Part shown: positions 22,767 to 36,870 of the stretch, one piece after another
How the letters are laid out: every line of letters begins with the position of its first letter
Position numbering within the stretch: position 1 is the first letter of the stretch
Source: Trochalopteron elliotii
Taxonomy: Eukaryota > Chordata > Aves > Passeriformes > Leiothrichidae
Assembly (NCBI GenBank): GCA_024734555.1
Contig: JANPWX010000130.1
Location: 872,663 to 936,662, forward strand
Direction: 5' to 3'
Length of the DNA stretch: 64,000 bases
Translations under genes and position numbers: made by a program
The notes under the pieces: generated by a model
What the model was told of the DNA's origin: nothing
Database searches by the model: none
Seen by the model: only the letters and a program-made list of their open reading frames with translations

Positions 22767-25700
22767 TGTCCACAAAGCACTGACATTGCAGCAAAATTCA
22801 GCAGAGGGGGACAGCTCTCAAAGGCAAACAGGTAATGACAAGTTTGAGAGGAAGGCTGTGGCATGTGGCATCCATGGGGTTGTTGGCATGATTGTGCTTG
22901 GAATCATCAAGTTCATGATCCTCCAGAGCCTCTGGTGGTTGGTGGAGATAAAAAGGAGTAAGAGGATACACTGGAGGAGAGATGTATGGAAATTCAAGAC
23001 CTATTAGTGGTCTGTGGGGAGATAAAGAGGTGCTGCATCAATGCACAGAAGCTTTCTAGACTTGATCAATTCTCCTGGCAAGACACCTTTTCTGCAGTGT
23101 TTAGAGAGAAGGAGATGCAGATGTGGCTGTGGTAGTTAACCAGGAAAGGAGTGTGGTCCCTTTTGTGTATCTTACATTTGCTTTCAACAAAGCAAATTTG
23201 TGGAGACATCACCAGTGTGGTCAGCAAAGCAAACATAATCTGTTTGTAATATTGTAATCCCACTGTTCAAAGATAGCTTGGCAAATTTCTCAAGGAAGAA
23301 CTGTCTTTTTAATGAACTCAAACTCCAAAAAATGGAACTGATTTCCCCACAATACTGGAATATCGTTATTACTTGATATATTACTGCTTCATTGAATTTT
23401 TTTATTTGTTTTTGGCTACCAGAAAGAGTATAACAAATTCAGGAAAAACTAAGAAAAGGGTTTTTTTTAAAAAACAAAATATCTTGGATTTTTTAAAAAA
23501 TTCCATTCTATAGTAGATTATTGAGGTTATATGAGATAAAGTCAAATCCCATTAAAAATTGTTTGGTTTTGTTGCTTGAAAAGAAGGATGTTACTTTATC
23601 CTGCTCATGAATATTCAGTTCACTCTTTTTTTTTTTAACTGCCTCCTCCTTGAGCACAAACCAGAAATGCTTATCCCACATGGGAAACTGAAATACAAAA
23701 TTCTGCTGCAAAAACCAACTGCTAAATTGATGCCACTTTAGAAAGCCATTTGCAGGGCCACTTCACTTAAAAGAAAAGAAACTCTTAAGGGCATCCTTAA
23801 GGTCATCCTGACCTGTTAGCTGTGCTGAGCAAGCTGTGCTTGTCCTCAGAATAAGAGAAATATCTTGAGCTTTGGAAAAAAAACAAGCTCAGACCAAGGT
23901 GCAGGACTTTTACATGGCATCATTGGGTAGGTGCTGCCAAAGCCAGCTGAGTTCACCACCCAGTGGGTACCCAGCCCCGTGGAAGGTATCAATGACATCT
24001 TTTGGTCACTTGCAAGGACAAGTGCCATTTCAGCTTCATTCAACTGTAAGTAAATACATGGTACTCACAGAAAAGTTAGTTAGCATTTTACTGCAGCAGA
24101 GAATTGGGCCATTTCAAACTTAAACCAATTTTCTTCCACAAAATTACACGAGAATAAAATTGGGTTTCCTAAGGGATACAGTGTAGAATTCAACATGGAT
24201 TGTCCCTTGTCTCCCCATAAGAAACAAAAGACATTTTTAATTTGACAATATAAGTAAAACCCCTTTCTATTTCCTCATTTCCTCAGCCATAAATAGCAAA
24301 TATGCAAGACTAACTCTATGTATGTTAGCAGTCATTTCCTTGTGGCAAAGGAAACATCTGACACCAACATTTCTGGTCAGATGTTAGAGTACTGGCCCAG
24401 GGAAATGAGAGGAAAGTCTGATCAAGAGCCAATGCTGAGAATATATCACCAGTCTGGAGGTGTGACAGGCTGCCCAGCTTGGCCCCAAGTTCACCCATCA
24501 GAAAATCCCTGGCAGGATATGTGCAGCTTTCTACTTTGATGCTCCTTGTTCTGCCAGCCTGGGATTTGTTCATCCCGTGTCCCTGGTGGTGCAGGAGGAT
24601 GTGGTTTGCCAAGTTCACCAGCTTCCTCTGGAAAAGGCATTTCTGTCTAGCCATGGCTGGATGCAGAGTAAGATTTATCTGAGCTGCCAGAGCTGAAATG
24701 ACTGGGGGAGGGGTTTTGTATTTCCAGGGAGAGTCCCATATATGGACTGTGTGTATCAGCTGGATCACATCCCCAGAATCTCTGGAAGGGAGAAGAAAAT
24801 GGCACCCTTCTGAAGAGAGGATGTCTGGTTTTGCATGCACAAGGATCAGTCAGGTGCAACACGAAAGTGTCCAATGTATGTTCAGACCCTCCAGAGCAAA
24901 GAGATATCAGAGGGTTCTTCCCTTGTAAGGGTCTGCAGAGAAATATTCCTCTAAAAATGCTTGGCTGGAAACACATTTGCTATTATAATCCACTAAAAAG
25001 ATTTCATCAGGAGTTTTGATGGATCTAGGCAGATTCAGAGCTGCAATCAGACTGTGACCTAACCAAATCATGTCTTCTTTGATTCCTCTAGTAACTACCT
25101 GAGGTTGATTGGCTCTTGTTACAGAAGTCTATTTGGGCAGCAGTGAGGATGAGCAAGGAGCAGATGTTCAGCAAGCAGTTTCCTCAGAGAGGAAAAGGCT
25201 TTTTCCTGTGGCTGCTGTAATGTCTTGAATGGTGATGGGGAAGGTGCCTGAGCTTTTATTATTACTGCAAATACATACATAGAGCAGGAATCGGGAGGAG
25301 GAAGAAAGCTTTAGCACTGCCTGCTTTGCTGTCACTTGAGGGTCAGTGAACGCTGACAGCGGCTGTTTTAAATCAGACTCTGTCGGGATTTGGAAGGTGG
25401 AGGGAATGTGCATTTGGAGGAAGGGCAGTGACCTGGAAGGAAGAAGCAAAAGCACTGGCAGCAGATGACATGTGGGTCAGAGGCAGCACGAAGCAAAAGG
25501 TGGTTGCTGGGCCAGGGTTGCCAGCTGGAGGTGGGTGCAGGAAGAAAATGAGATGTTTCTATGTTTCTATGTGGCCACATCTCTGTGCTGTGACGTAAGA
25601 AGAGGAGGGGGTTCTCCTCAGATGGTATTTGTACCATCTGAGCTGTACCATGGGGAAAGAAGTCAGGTGCAGCTGGTTTTTGGAGTATTCTTCCCAAAGA

Positions 25701-28700
25701 CTGCAGTCTGGGAGCTGTCTGTCTTGCCTCCTGCCATTGTGCTGGGAGGAGTTCCTTTCCCCTGCCACCTGCCTGCAGCCTGTGGATATTGGCAGTGTGT
25801 GCTGCCATGAGAGGATGCTGTGTAGGAACACTCAAATTGCTTCCCTTGGCTGTTCCTGAGTACCAGGAGCAGTATAACCACTTTAGATCATCCCCAAATG
25901 TGGGCTAGTTAGCTTGCCTCACAAGAACAACGTGGTCAGGAGGGGAAAGGAATCTGGAGGCTGTGCTGCTGGTTGTGCTTGAGTTGCCTCACCCACCTCT
26001 GCCCAGCTCTGCATCCTGCTGAGGGTTCTCTTATCAGATACAACAGCACATCAGAGGCTCTGCTGCCTGAGAGCCAGCACTGGGGGTGGAGGATAAGCAG
26101 ATAAATGTAATCTTTACATGAAGGAGGCTAATCAATCACTGAAACAACTTACCAGTGCTTGTGGGGGACCTTTCACCTCTTACAATAGCTAAATAAAGAT
26201 GATGTATGGGGTTTTAAAAACATAAGATACATATGTATAAGTGAGTTTAGTGAGCCTTGTTCCAAACAAAAAGCCAGACTATGACCAATGATGATTTCTG
26301 GCCCCACAAAAACGACCCTATACATAATTTATAGAGTTCTAATGTACTCTTATGTCTGGATACTTCTTTTGATACACAAATAGATTTAATAACAAGTTGA
26401 TTCCTCATAGCTAGTGACCTTCAATTATTCTGGCATAAAACAACTAGCATTTTTCCAAATGTTCCCTAATCTTACAAAAATGAGAATGGAAAGCTGAAGG
26501 GAAGTCTTGGAGTCCAGAACTGCTAAAGAACTGTGGTCCCAACGTGAAAACAAAAAGTATCCTTAATATTAGCAGAGTTGAGCATGACCAAATACAAATT
26601 GTAGAAAGATCAGGATTTATGTAAATTAGCAGACTTTGAATATGAAGCCAAAATCCACTCAACAGTCTAGAGTATCTTCCTGAGAAAGCATTTCACCATG
26701 TTTCAGGCCCATCTGGGTCTCTAGCTTCTTTTCCATACACCTGCTCATTGCTCCCAGGTATGGCAGCCAGTGGAAAGAGCTATTTTTAAAGATGACAGGC
26801 TGCATTTTGCTAGGATGTATCTTTGTGTAGGTTACTAGTGATTTCCAGGAGGCAGCTCACCAGGACTGCCCAGAGTAGCTGGATCTGGGTCTTTTGGCCT
26901 TTTGGTGTGGGCAGCTGCTGCTTTCCACATGCCTCAGCAAATGTGGGATTGGAACCAGGCTCCACCTTGGAGGGGACTGACACAGGAAGGAAGGCTGCCT
27001 GCAGTGCCAGTACACTCTGCAAAAGGAGCAGGAGGGCCAAAGGCATCAAATTTTGGGACTGGGCAAGATGCCCAGTCAGGAGCACAATTATTTATGGCCT
27101 TGGCTCTGCTGGATTTGTAGTCAAGGAATTTTATATACACCTTATTCATGGTTAAGTGCGTTGTCTTGTTAGTGACAGCCTTATGTCATATCCCAAAGTA
27201 AAAGGCCTTGATCAGGAGCTCTGTAAATTAAATTGCTACTTTACATTAGACCGTTTTCCATTGGTTGTGAATTCCTTGGAGATGCTTTGCTTTATTAACA
27301 AGGAGTGTGTGCTCTGCCAGAAGCCAAGAAGAAATAGGTTACGATTTCCGAGGATAGGATTTCAAAAGCCCTCACAGCTGCTGAGGTAGAGTTGAAACCT
27401 TTTCTGCTTGGGCCTTGCAAGTGCTGTGCTTGCCAGGTTGGACCCTGGCCTAGGAATGTCAAACATCAGTTCTCACACACTCGTTTTTTGCCTTGTGGTT
27501 TCCTGGAGTGTCCACAGAGGGAACACACCACTCTGTGCTCAGACACTGGTCCCAATAAAGGTCCAAATATGCAAATTTAGGCCTACTGTAAGGTTTTTGC
27601 AAAAACTCTTATAAACTCACCAAACTGAACTCTCAAGTGCTAGAAGCGTGAATTATTCTACTTAAATGATTTCCAATTACTTCAAGATTTAAGCCAGGCA
27701 TAGATAAAGCCAGCAATGCAGTGAAGTAAATTCAGAGAAATTGAGTTCAGTTATTTTTAATTTGGGCAGCTGAGCCCTTCTCTTCTATCAAACAAAACAC
27801 AATCCTTTCTTTAGTTGTTTCTGCACATGATTAGAAGCACTAATATTTTTGCAGCTTGGTTTTTAGCTTCTTTTCACCTCATATTCCCTCTGCTTTGAAG
27901 AACAGTGTATCCTTAGCCATGACACTTAAACTTGCAACCCTCTTCTTTGGCCTCACACTAGAAATGTTTTTATTAGATAATATTTGTGAGTGTGTCATAG
28001 TTCACTTGACAAAGTAAAAACTCATCATGGTAGACTATAATCTCAACCCTGGTGTGACTGTGTGTGCTTCATGGCCCTGTGCAGAGTCTGTGGTGGGAAT
28101 GCAAGGATAGCTGGCCTCTAGTTCACAGCAATTCTGAGACTGCAACCGAGATATTGGCTCCTCACAGACGAGAGGATCCTGCCAAGGAGGTTTTATCACT
28201 GTTTGTCCTCAGTACTTACCCAGGATTGAAGAGCTGGCTCCAGAGCAGGTAGGATGGGGAAGAGGGAAAAACTGTACCATGACTCCCTTTGGGAAGTCCT
28301 CATGTCTTCTCAGATTACTGGGGTTTTTTGACTGAATTTTGCTGTATCTGTAAGTCTACAGTGGGGCAAGAATTAATTTCCTTTTCTTTTTTTTCAGTGT
28401 GTTACAGGAAAAGCCAGCTTTATCTACTTGATGTGATTGTTTTCAGGACGGTGAAGAAGCCTTTGGCATAAGAAGGACGATTTTCCAATGAAATACAAAG
28501 TCAGGTCATATGCCCAGCTCTTTCTCAGCTGGCTGTCAGTCTGTGCAGCAACATGCCAGGCTGTGTTGTCTAGTGCCTTGCTGGGAAAAAAAGGCAATCA
28601 AACCAGTTTCTGCATGCTCCCTCTTTGAGGACTTGCTTTAAATCCCTTCAGTTCAGCAAGGTCTTCTTGTAGAGATGTGAAATCTGGTGAACCCCTGCAT

Positions 28701-29520
28701 GGAAGCCTTAATATCCAGGATATAACTGTCTCTTTTAGTGAGATTTGTTGCAGACCAAATTAAATCACTGGAGGAAGTTCAGCTCTCTTTCTGATAGCAC
28801 TCCCTTTAGTGATTTTATACTTGAATATAACAAATGCAACATTCTCTAAATGTTTGGCTTTAATGGGAATGTACTCCCACTGAAGTCAATCGTAAAATGT
28901 TCTTCATTTTAATGAAAATAATTCTAAAATGCCATCTGAGAAAAGCCTTCCATGCAAATTTTTAACTCTAGAGAAGTTATTTTACCTTGACAGACTATCT
29001 GAGAGACTTTTTTATCTATCTAACTTTACTTAGACCTCTGATTGGTAGGAATCTTCCAATAGTCAGAGAGGGTGAGCATTTCCAGAGGGCAAATCATTGT
29101 AGCCACCAGTGATGAGTTTTTAAAACAGGATTAACTACCCTGTGAAGGCTGAGGTTGCTGTGCATTAACTGGGTTTATTTACACTACTCACTATATGACT
29201 ACAGATCAGTGAACCTGTAGTTCACTCCAAGTGTTTATCCTTTACCACATATGCTTAGGTGCTTATAAAAACAGTTCAACTTAGTCAGTCTGTCTCTGTC
29301 AAAATGTCTGTAAATATAGTTGCAGCTCACACCAGAGGTGAATTTAATTTAAAAAACCTCAGATTAGCCATTTTTAAAAAGCCCTCACCTTAGACACTGC
29401 CAATTTTCTAGGCAATGAATTCAAGTAATACTGTCATTTCTGCTTACCTTTCCCTTACGTATTGCCTTTGCTATTCAGAGGTTTTTCTCTTTGCTGGTTT
29501 TGTTTGTTTTCTTTCTCCTC
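22767..29520. other. Gene-poor stretch
   Basis: Long frames such as 24325-24840 (minus, 171 codons) and 25368-25835 (minus, 155 codons) are matched by open frames on the opposite strand and have ordinary non-coding composition. A tiny exon-like pair at 28211-28246 and from 28399 is discussed under rejected items. No named repeat was found. Confidence 0.45.
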
Positions 29521-29524
29521 TGTA

Positions 29525-29565
29525 CTCCTAGGAAGCTGTAAGCTCTTGCAGGGCAGTGCTGGTTT
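29525..29565 (+). repeat. Possible L2/CR1-like ancient LINE relic
   Basis: The core GCTGTAAGCTCTTGCAGGGC resembles the conserved 3' UTR segment of L2-type LINEs (GTAAGCTC, TTGAGGGCAGGG). Only about 40 bp match by eye, so this is tentative. Confidence 0.33.
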
Positions 29566-29580
29566 GAAGTTTAGTGAAAT

Positions 29581-29612
29581 CAGGTCTCAGACATTTTAAT
29601 CTCTGAGACCTG
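29581..29612. repeat. Perfect 11-bp inverted repeat, 10-base loop
   Basis: CAGGTCTCAGA at 29581-29591 is the reverse complement of 29602-29612. It follows the possible L2 relic directly and may be part of the same old element. Confidence 0.8.
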
Positions 29613-31475
29613 TATTGCAATGTTGTGACTCTCCCTAGTGCCAGTAGGAGTCACACACCTCAGGTCTTGCACATTGTTTTGAAAATACTGGAGCAGATTT
29701 AGTCTTTTAAGACATATTGTACTTCCTTAATTTCTTGGATGATTTCCATTTCTGAAAAATGTCCTAATTTCTGTGCATATAAACACTTGCTGTGGAGAGC
29801 AGCAGAAAGAAGCAATTTCCTGTAGTTATTTTGTCAGGGCTATATGTGAATGAATCTCGTTCAGCAAAAAAAAGCCAATTGAAAATCAGCAAAACACTTT
29901 GAAAATCTGTGTTGATTTTGCAAATAATTCAGGGAAGAGGGGGAAAAAAGTCTTATGACAATATACCTCAAATCTTCTTGATATCCTTCCAGTATATCCT
30001 TTCTTATCAGGCATTATTAAGTTACCTGTAGACCTGAGTAATTTTATCCATCCAGGGACATGTTTTTTAGTCTTCCTTCATTTTTATTCATCTGCTCTGC
30101 ATGGAAAACCCCTTACGCTTTGCTGAAATCTAAGGCAATGTAGAGTTAGCAAGATTGTTCTGCAGAGGGTACTCTGAGTGCCAGAGAAGTCACAGAGCCA
30201 TGGAGAATGATTCCAGTGTGTCGTGCTTTCCAGCTGGGCTGGCAAAAAATCTGTCTTGATGGTGTATGTTGTACTGCAAGACAACCATCTTCTGGCTAAA
30301 ACACAGCTCAGTACTGGTGTAACCCTGAGGAAATGGCCAACATGACTCAGAAAAGCTCAAGCTTTGTCCTGGAATGGCTTCCATAAACAGGAAGCCAACC
30401 CTCAAAGAACCACACTTGATGTGCACACACCCACTGCTAATTTGGGCACAGTAAATATCATCCTGACTCATCTGTTGGCATTCTCTGCCACTCTTTCTGG
30501 AGGATGAGGACTGCAGGTTTTATGGATGGTGTTTCTAACAGGCAAATCAAATGCTTCACGCCTGCAGAAAAAGACACATCCCTTTCTCACTACTATAATG
30601 TGTACATCATCCTGACTCAAAAAAGGTATAGTTCTGGAAACATATCTAGAGGTAGACTCCAAGGGGAAGAATCTTAAAATTTATTTTTATTCTTCTAATT
30701 AAATACCTGAGGAGGGACAAAAATCTCTCTGTGAGAGTATAAAGTGCTTACCAGTTAATGAAATGGAATCAATATCAGGAATGTTAAGTGATGATGTTAC
30801 GTTCTCCATTAATTTGCTTTGCACTCATTTATTGTGAACCTCTTAAAAGAGCTGGTGATTGAAAAGACATATGTGTTGAAAGCATGAGGATTTATTCTTG
30901 AAAAGCATCTATTGTTAACAGTCCCATGGGAAAACCATCTAATTGTATCGTTGGTAGCACTGGCATCTCATTTATCTTTTCTTTTTTCAATTCCAATGTT
31001 TAGTTACATTAGTTTCTCTTTGTACTAGACAATCTCATTCAGGCTGGAAAAAATGTTCCCTCTCTAAAAAGCTCTTTCAGGGCAAAAAGGGCTATAGGAA
31101 AAATGAGAGAGCTTTGTATTCTGGAGAGATATTTATCTCAGTTCTAAGGCTGGCACAAAGCTTACAAATCTCCTAAATCCTCCCTTTAAGCCTTCCCAGC
31201 AGGGTCCTGACTCTGAAGGCTTCCAGGTGTGGGTTCCTTATGCAGGGCTGTCTTTCACTGCAGAAGGCATCTCTAGAAGATGTGCCTAGAAGAAAAGCCA
31301 GTTGAATTAATGTACAAAAGTAACACCTTCCCCGCTTGTGTGCTTGAGGTTTTTTAATGTCACCCCCAAAATCTTCTGGAAGTCAGGTGGGGAATCTCCA
31401 AACAGGAGGCAGACAAAATCTGTAAAGAAGGTGGCTTAACATAAGCTGTGATGGTGACCACGGTGAGCTGATGTC

Positions 31476-31515
31476 CAAGAGAAATGTCTAGTAAACAAGA
31501 GAAATGTCTAGTAAA
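31476..31515. repeat. Two perfect tandem 20-bp copies
   Basis: CAAGAGAAATGTCTAGTAAA is repeated head to tail without any difference, which implies a recent duplication. Confidence 0.9.
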
Positions 31516-32819
31516 GATAAGAAAGGCACACAATTTGCAGGTAGAAGGCAGAGTCTTAAAGCATTGTTCTCTTTTATATCCAGCACCTGCATATTGGGCC
31601 CAGCCCTCAGCTGGTACCCAAGGGATGGATTCTCTCTTCCACTTTGCTAAGTGAGCACTGAGCTCAGGGTGAGCAATAGCCCCCCGAGTGGCTTCCTAGT
31701 GCATACTCTGGTGCACTGCAGGCTTCAGAGAGCAAAGCTTTGTCCAGGCTTTGTGCTAGGCATTTCTGGAGTGGCTCTGATGGCTTGTCTCCTGCTTTTT
31801 ATTTTATTTCTCTTCAGTGCTTTGTACTAGACTAGACAGGATCCAGAAAAGGTTTTGCTTTTTTTACCCCCATCTTGGGATGAGGAGACAGGCCAGGAGC
31901 CTGCAGGCAGTTTTCTCTAACATTTAATGGGACCTTTCAGCTTCAAAAGCTCCACATGTGCCAGTACTGAACAATAAGTGCCAAACTAATTTTTTACAGG
32001 TAGATAAATGAGGTGCCTGAGTGTTTGCACATGTGCCCCATTTATTTCAACTGGCACTGTAACATTAGTTTGAGCCATAGGCCTGTGCCCCATGAAGGAA
32101 AGTGAGGTGGAATAAATCAGTGCAAAGCACTGATGCTCCTGAGGTAGATTTTTTCCAGCTAGCTGGAGATCAAGTAGTGCTAAAGCAGACTTCATGTAGC
32201 AGGGCAGTACAAGCCTGTCCAAGGCCCTGAGTATCTAAGTACTCAGAGATTATTTCAAAGATTTTATTCTGTGAAGGTTTACAGCTCCTGGGGAGAGGCA
32301 GGCTCTCCTTCTGTACTCCTAAAGTTTCAGTGCAATGCCATACTTACCATAATTTTTCTTCCCTAGAATGAGGGATGGGACAAAAATTAAGGGATATTTC
32401 CCCATTTCAGTGGTATTTTGGAGTGGTTTAGTCATGCATAATTAATGGTAGCCAATTGACCAAAATGGTTGCACACACTGAGTTTTGTCAAGGTTTAATG
32501 ATAAATGGCATGGATTAATCACAATCTTGTTTCTCTAAATGGTTAACAATTATGTTTCCAGTATTACCCACTCATGCCCACCACCCAAACTCACAAACCT
32601 GTGTGCATCCTCCCTGCCCACCCAAGGTGGCTCCCCCCACCCACAGCATCTTCTCACTTCTTCTCATCTCCCAAATTTGACTCAGGAGATCAGAAAGTGC
32701 ATACAAGGGGATTTGAGGAGACTGTGGTCAATGTGGGTCTTCATCCAACATGGCATCAGCCAGATGTGTGAAGCTGACATTGCTTTTAAAATAATATAGT
32801 CCTGAGGTGCTCACATTAG

Positions 32820-32843
32820 CCTTCCTTCCTTCCTTCCTTCTTT
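32820..32843. repeat. (CTTC)n microsatellite
   Basis: About five uninterrupted CTTC units followed by TTTG. Confidence 0.9.
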
Positions 32844-35800
32844 GTTGAATGATGTCAAGGGCAAGGAGACTTTTATTTAGCTTTCAAAAAGAGATGGATC
32901 CTGAATACAGGAAAGGTTTTGGGGTGCGAGGGGTTTTTTCCCCTGTAGAAAATTCCAGGAGGATTTTCTGTATTGGAAAATCTCAAGTTGACTCTCTTGA
33001 CTGAAGAATGGCAATGGGAAAACAATGTGAAGATATGTAGCACTGGGCTGCCAATAAACTTTCTGGCTTGCTGATTCTGTAAGTATTTCATTAGAAACTA
33101 GCTCTGAAACAAGCTGTGCATCTTTTTATAATCTTGTCTTATAGGGCAATTTAAACATTGATTGATTATCTGTTCTGCTACCCATGATGTTGGAATGAAT
33201 TAGTGTGCTACTTGGTGTAGGAGATAAAACTAGTGGAATTGTCTTCCTCCTTTATTTTCTAATGGGGATTTCTTAGATGTTGTTCCAGTTCTTGTAACTC
33301 CCAGAATTTGGTGTGTTACTCTTCACTGAAACGAGCAATGTTAAGGCATCACCACCTCCCCATAATGGGGTGCTGTCCTATCTCACCTTCACTTAAATAG
33401 AGTGAAACACACATTGAACTACTTTGCTGAATTGCAGTATTTATTATTTAGACATGCAACATCCACTCTGTTACAGTAGTAACAGTCTGAGAACACCAGG
33501 TCAGCCTGGCAATTACCAGCTGCTTCATTTATTTGTGGAAGCAATTTGTGTAATTCATTAAGTATCTTAAGTACCACAAGAAGTTTGCTGCATTTTAGCT
33601 TTTGTCCTAAGAATTTTGACTGTATTTTGGGCTCTGACTCTTGCAGAGTCATTTTCAGCTGAGGGGAAATAGAGTAGGAAATGGGCGAAAGGACAAATTC
33701 TCTTTGTCATAGTATATAACACAGTGTAATTTTTTGGTCAAAGATAACACCATTTGTTCTAACAGCTCATTGGCAGTAGCAATTTACCTTCTACCCTGGA
33801 GTATCTGACTTTGACCTCTTACATGTTTTTTATACCACTGCAGTTTTAAGACTCTGAAGAGCATTTTGATTTAGGCACAAATGCAGCAATGTGATTAAAT
33901 CAGGATGAAGCACCTACTTAAAGCTAATTATGTACTTAAATATGCTGCAGAAGATGGCTTTCCTACTGATTTATGCAAGGGGAAAATTGAGTCCAAAAAT
34001 ACATATGAAATAAGACAGGTATCTATTTCTTTTGAGACACCATATCCTATCTCTTCCTCTTTTTTCCATATCTTTGTACTAAAAAACTTTCCGCTTTTGG
34101 ATTTCTAAAGACTCGATAAAGGTGTTTTCTGCAGCTATGCTGATGTCCCCAAATTTACTCCTGTAAGTCAAATTTCCATATGCTTTCTATCTTTCCTTAG
34201 CAGCCTCACTAGGCCTACAGTATCTCTTAAAGCAGTTTTGCTGCTAAAACTTCTATTTAGCTTTTTTGTTGTTGTTGTTCTTGTTATATCTTCTGGGAAG
34301 ATCGACATCAACAGAGACTATTAAGTTTTAAATCTTTGGGTTCCTTCAACCAGCTTGGGTTTGCTGCTGCCCCAGAGCCTGTGCAGGATGTACCAAGCCT
34401 GCCAGAACTCAGGAAATTCTGCTCACCCCTCTGGGAGTGCAACCTCATCCTCTGCTTCAAAGCTGTGGAGTAACAAGGGAAGGCCAAAGCTTCTGGGCTT
34501 TCACAGCACACTCTGATCTTGGAGCACTTCACCCATTTACTACTGTTCCACTGTTTTCCAAAGCCCAGCCCTGATCCAGTGTGGGCAGACTGTCCCCCAG
34601 TGTGGCATCTCCTCAGGCTTGGCTAACGGGTACCATCTACAATCAGATGGTGCTTCCAGCCTGTTCCTGCCTAACACTCTTGTTCCCAGGATCCCAGCCC
34701 TGCAGTTGCTGCTGGAGGGAAGAGGCCCTCTTGCTGGCATTTGCAGTAGAGCACTTGAACGAAGCCCAGGGAGTAATTTTTCTCTTCATTTTCAGGTGCA
34801 GTGCTTTGCTGAGGATTTGTCTGACTTTGTGGTTGTTTTGTATATAGGGGGAAGTTTTTCCATGTGGCCAGGTTAACTTACAGTCCCTCACAATCTACAA
34901 CTATGAAGAAAACCAAGATAACCTGTGCCCAAGAAGAAGCTTATTGACTGGTTTCCTGCAGTCAGGACAATTAATCTATCCCTTATTTCAAAGTTTATGA
35001 AAAACACGCTGCTTTTCCTGATGAGTGGTGATAGTCATTGGCAAATATTAACCCAAAATCCATAATAGGCACTCTGGCATGCTGCTTGATACATCATGCC
35101 AAGTGTGGTGATAATTCTACCCTGGTGCTTTGCTGCCATGCCCTTGAGCTACTCATCAATATTTGTGCAAAGAGTGCCTAAAACATGGGCATGCCTAAAA
35201 TGTGAGCACACCAGAACATGCGTTGATAGCCAAATTATGGGCACCAGTAGCACATGTTTCACTGAGGCCTGAGTGGGCATAGGTAGCTCAGTTTGGCTTT
35301 GCCTGGGCCAACATTTTGCCTTCCCAGGGCTGACACATCCCTGTGAGTGGAGCAGAGAGGCACATGGTGTCCTGGGAAGCCTGTGCAGGGTACGCAGGAG
35401 AGAGATTTCTCCTCTTTAGTACAGTTACACCTGGGGACAGAAGTGTTTCCTTCCTGCACAGGTCTGACCAGGCAGCAAACAGGAGATCCCTTCTGAGTCA
35501 TATGCAAAAAGAAGGCATATCCTGATTTTGATACCAAAGTATGGTATCAAACTATCTCTGGGTGGACATCCCAAAGTGCAGGACAAGAAGCTCTGAAGCT
35601 GGAATGTGGTGGGCTGGGAACGTGCTCCCTGACCCACAGCTCCCAGTAAATCAGTCCTTCCAGGAGTATGAAGCAGGATGCAGCTTATGGCAAAGGTTGC
35701 AAGTAAAAGAGCTGTAAAAAGAAAACGTGCAGAGTTCTCGAGGACAGCTGAGAGCAATTTTTTAAAGAGGTCAAGTGTAAATCATAATGTTTTGCCTTGG

Positions 35801-36830
35801 AAACCTATTACTCTCACAAGCTGCTTTCATTTGAGTATTTTGAGAAACAATGCAGCGTGTTGGGGCCTCAGTTTGGGTCAGGCTGCCTCAATATAGTGGT
35901 GAACAGTAATCATAAGATTCTGTCTCTTTAAAGTAGAAAAGCCAGAAAATCTTCTTGCTGAGCCTTCTTGTTATCACAGAGGTTTACAATTTATGTGGTA
36001 TTTGTCTTTTCACCCTGAAAAAAGGGGTGACAGCAAATTGTGTTCAGATGTGCAGATAAGCTCTAATATATGGAAAGAACAGAATACTCAGAGAAAGCAC
36101 TCTGTGGGCTCCAATACATAAATTTGCCTAAGAAAAAAATCCAGGCTTGTGCCAAAATATGTATTTGGGAATTTATGAGAGGGGGATAATACTCTAGTTT
36201 GAAAGGGAAGTAGGGCAGTTTTGAGGGCAATGTCCACTGTCTAAACCAAGTGCCACAGCAAGAGGAAAATTCCCAGAACTGGTCACATCAATTTAGCAAG
36301 ATCTCATCTGCTTAGGAGCAAGCATTAATTGATGGTGATTATAGCAATTTACTTAGCCAGTGGTGAAAACAGATATTCAACGCTACCCTTTGGAATTAGA
36401 CACTTGGATCTCCAGGTGGCCAGGAAAGAAGCACATGGAGATGTGGACTCCTCCTGAGCCACAGGGCAAGAAATGGATACAACTCTCTCCTTTATTTTCA
36501 GCTTTGTGGCAGTGTATTTAGGAGCACTTAACCCTGAGGCAAAGAAGTCAGCCTTTGGCTCCTGCAGAGAAGAAATGAAGGGATCCAATAGCACAGCAAT
36601 TCTTTGGTCCTCTTTTCTTTTTAAGCTATGCATGATTCATGGGTTACATTAGAATCCCTCCAGCAGAAGGCCACGGATTATTAATGCACAAGTCCATAGG
36701 ATACTTGACTTCTTCCTGCTTTTGTTACAAATCACACCGTCTACCTTGCACACTGCCAACTTTACCTGTGGCTGTCAGCACTCCCCATTTACAAGTGCAA
36801 ATTCTCTCTGCTCTGTGTCATGTTAGATGC

Positions 36831-36870
36831 ACCTCCTGTACAAGAAAACCACCTCCTGTACAAAGAAACC
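36831..36870. repeat. Two tandem 20-bp copies, one difference
   Basis: Each unit begins ACCTCCTGTACAA. The copies are contiguous and differ by a shifted A/G only. Confidence 0.9.

Larger units (their letters stand above)
29613..36830. other. Gene-poor stretch
   Basis: Apart from the listed short repeats, only scattered short frames are present. No splice-site chain or RNA gene was seen. Confidence 0.4.

Noticed and set aside
24325..24840. 171-codon minus-strand frame
   Set aside because: Open frames on the opposite strand cover the same bases. No recognisable motif, promoter or splice sites.
25368..25835. 155-codon minus-strand frame
   Set aside because: Overlaps frames on both strands and reads as random translation.
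28211..28450. Two exon-like segments (28211-28246 and from 28399) with strong acceptors
   Set aside because: The joined frame stops after about a dozen codons, and no poly(A) signal or conservation clue exists. It could be a non-coding transcript, but nothing in the sequence decides it.
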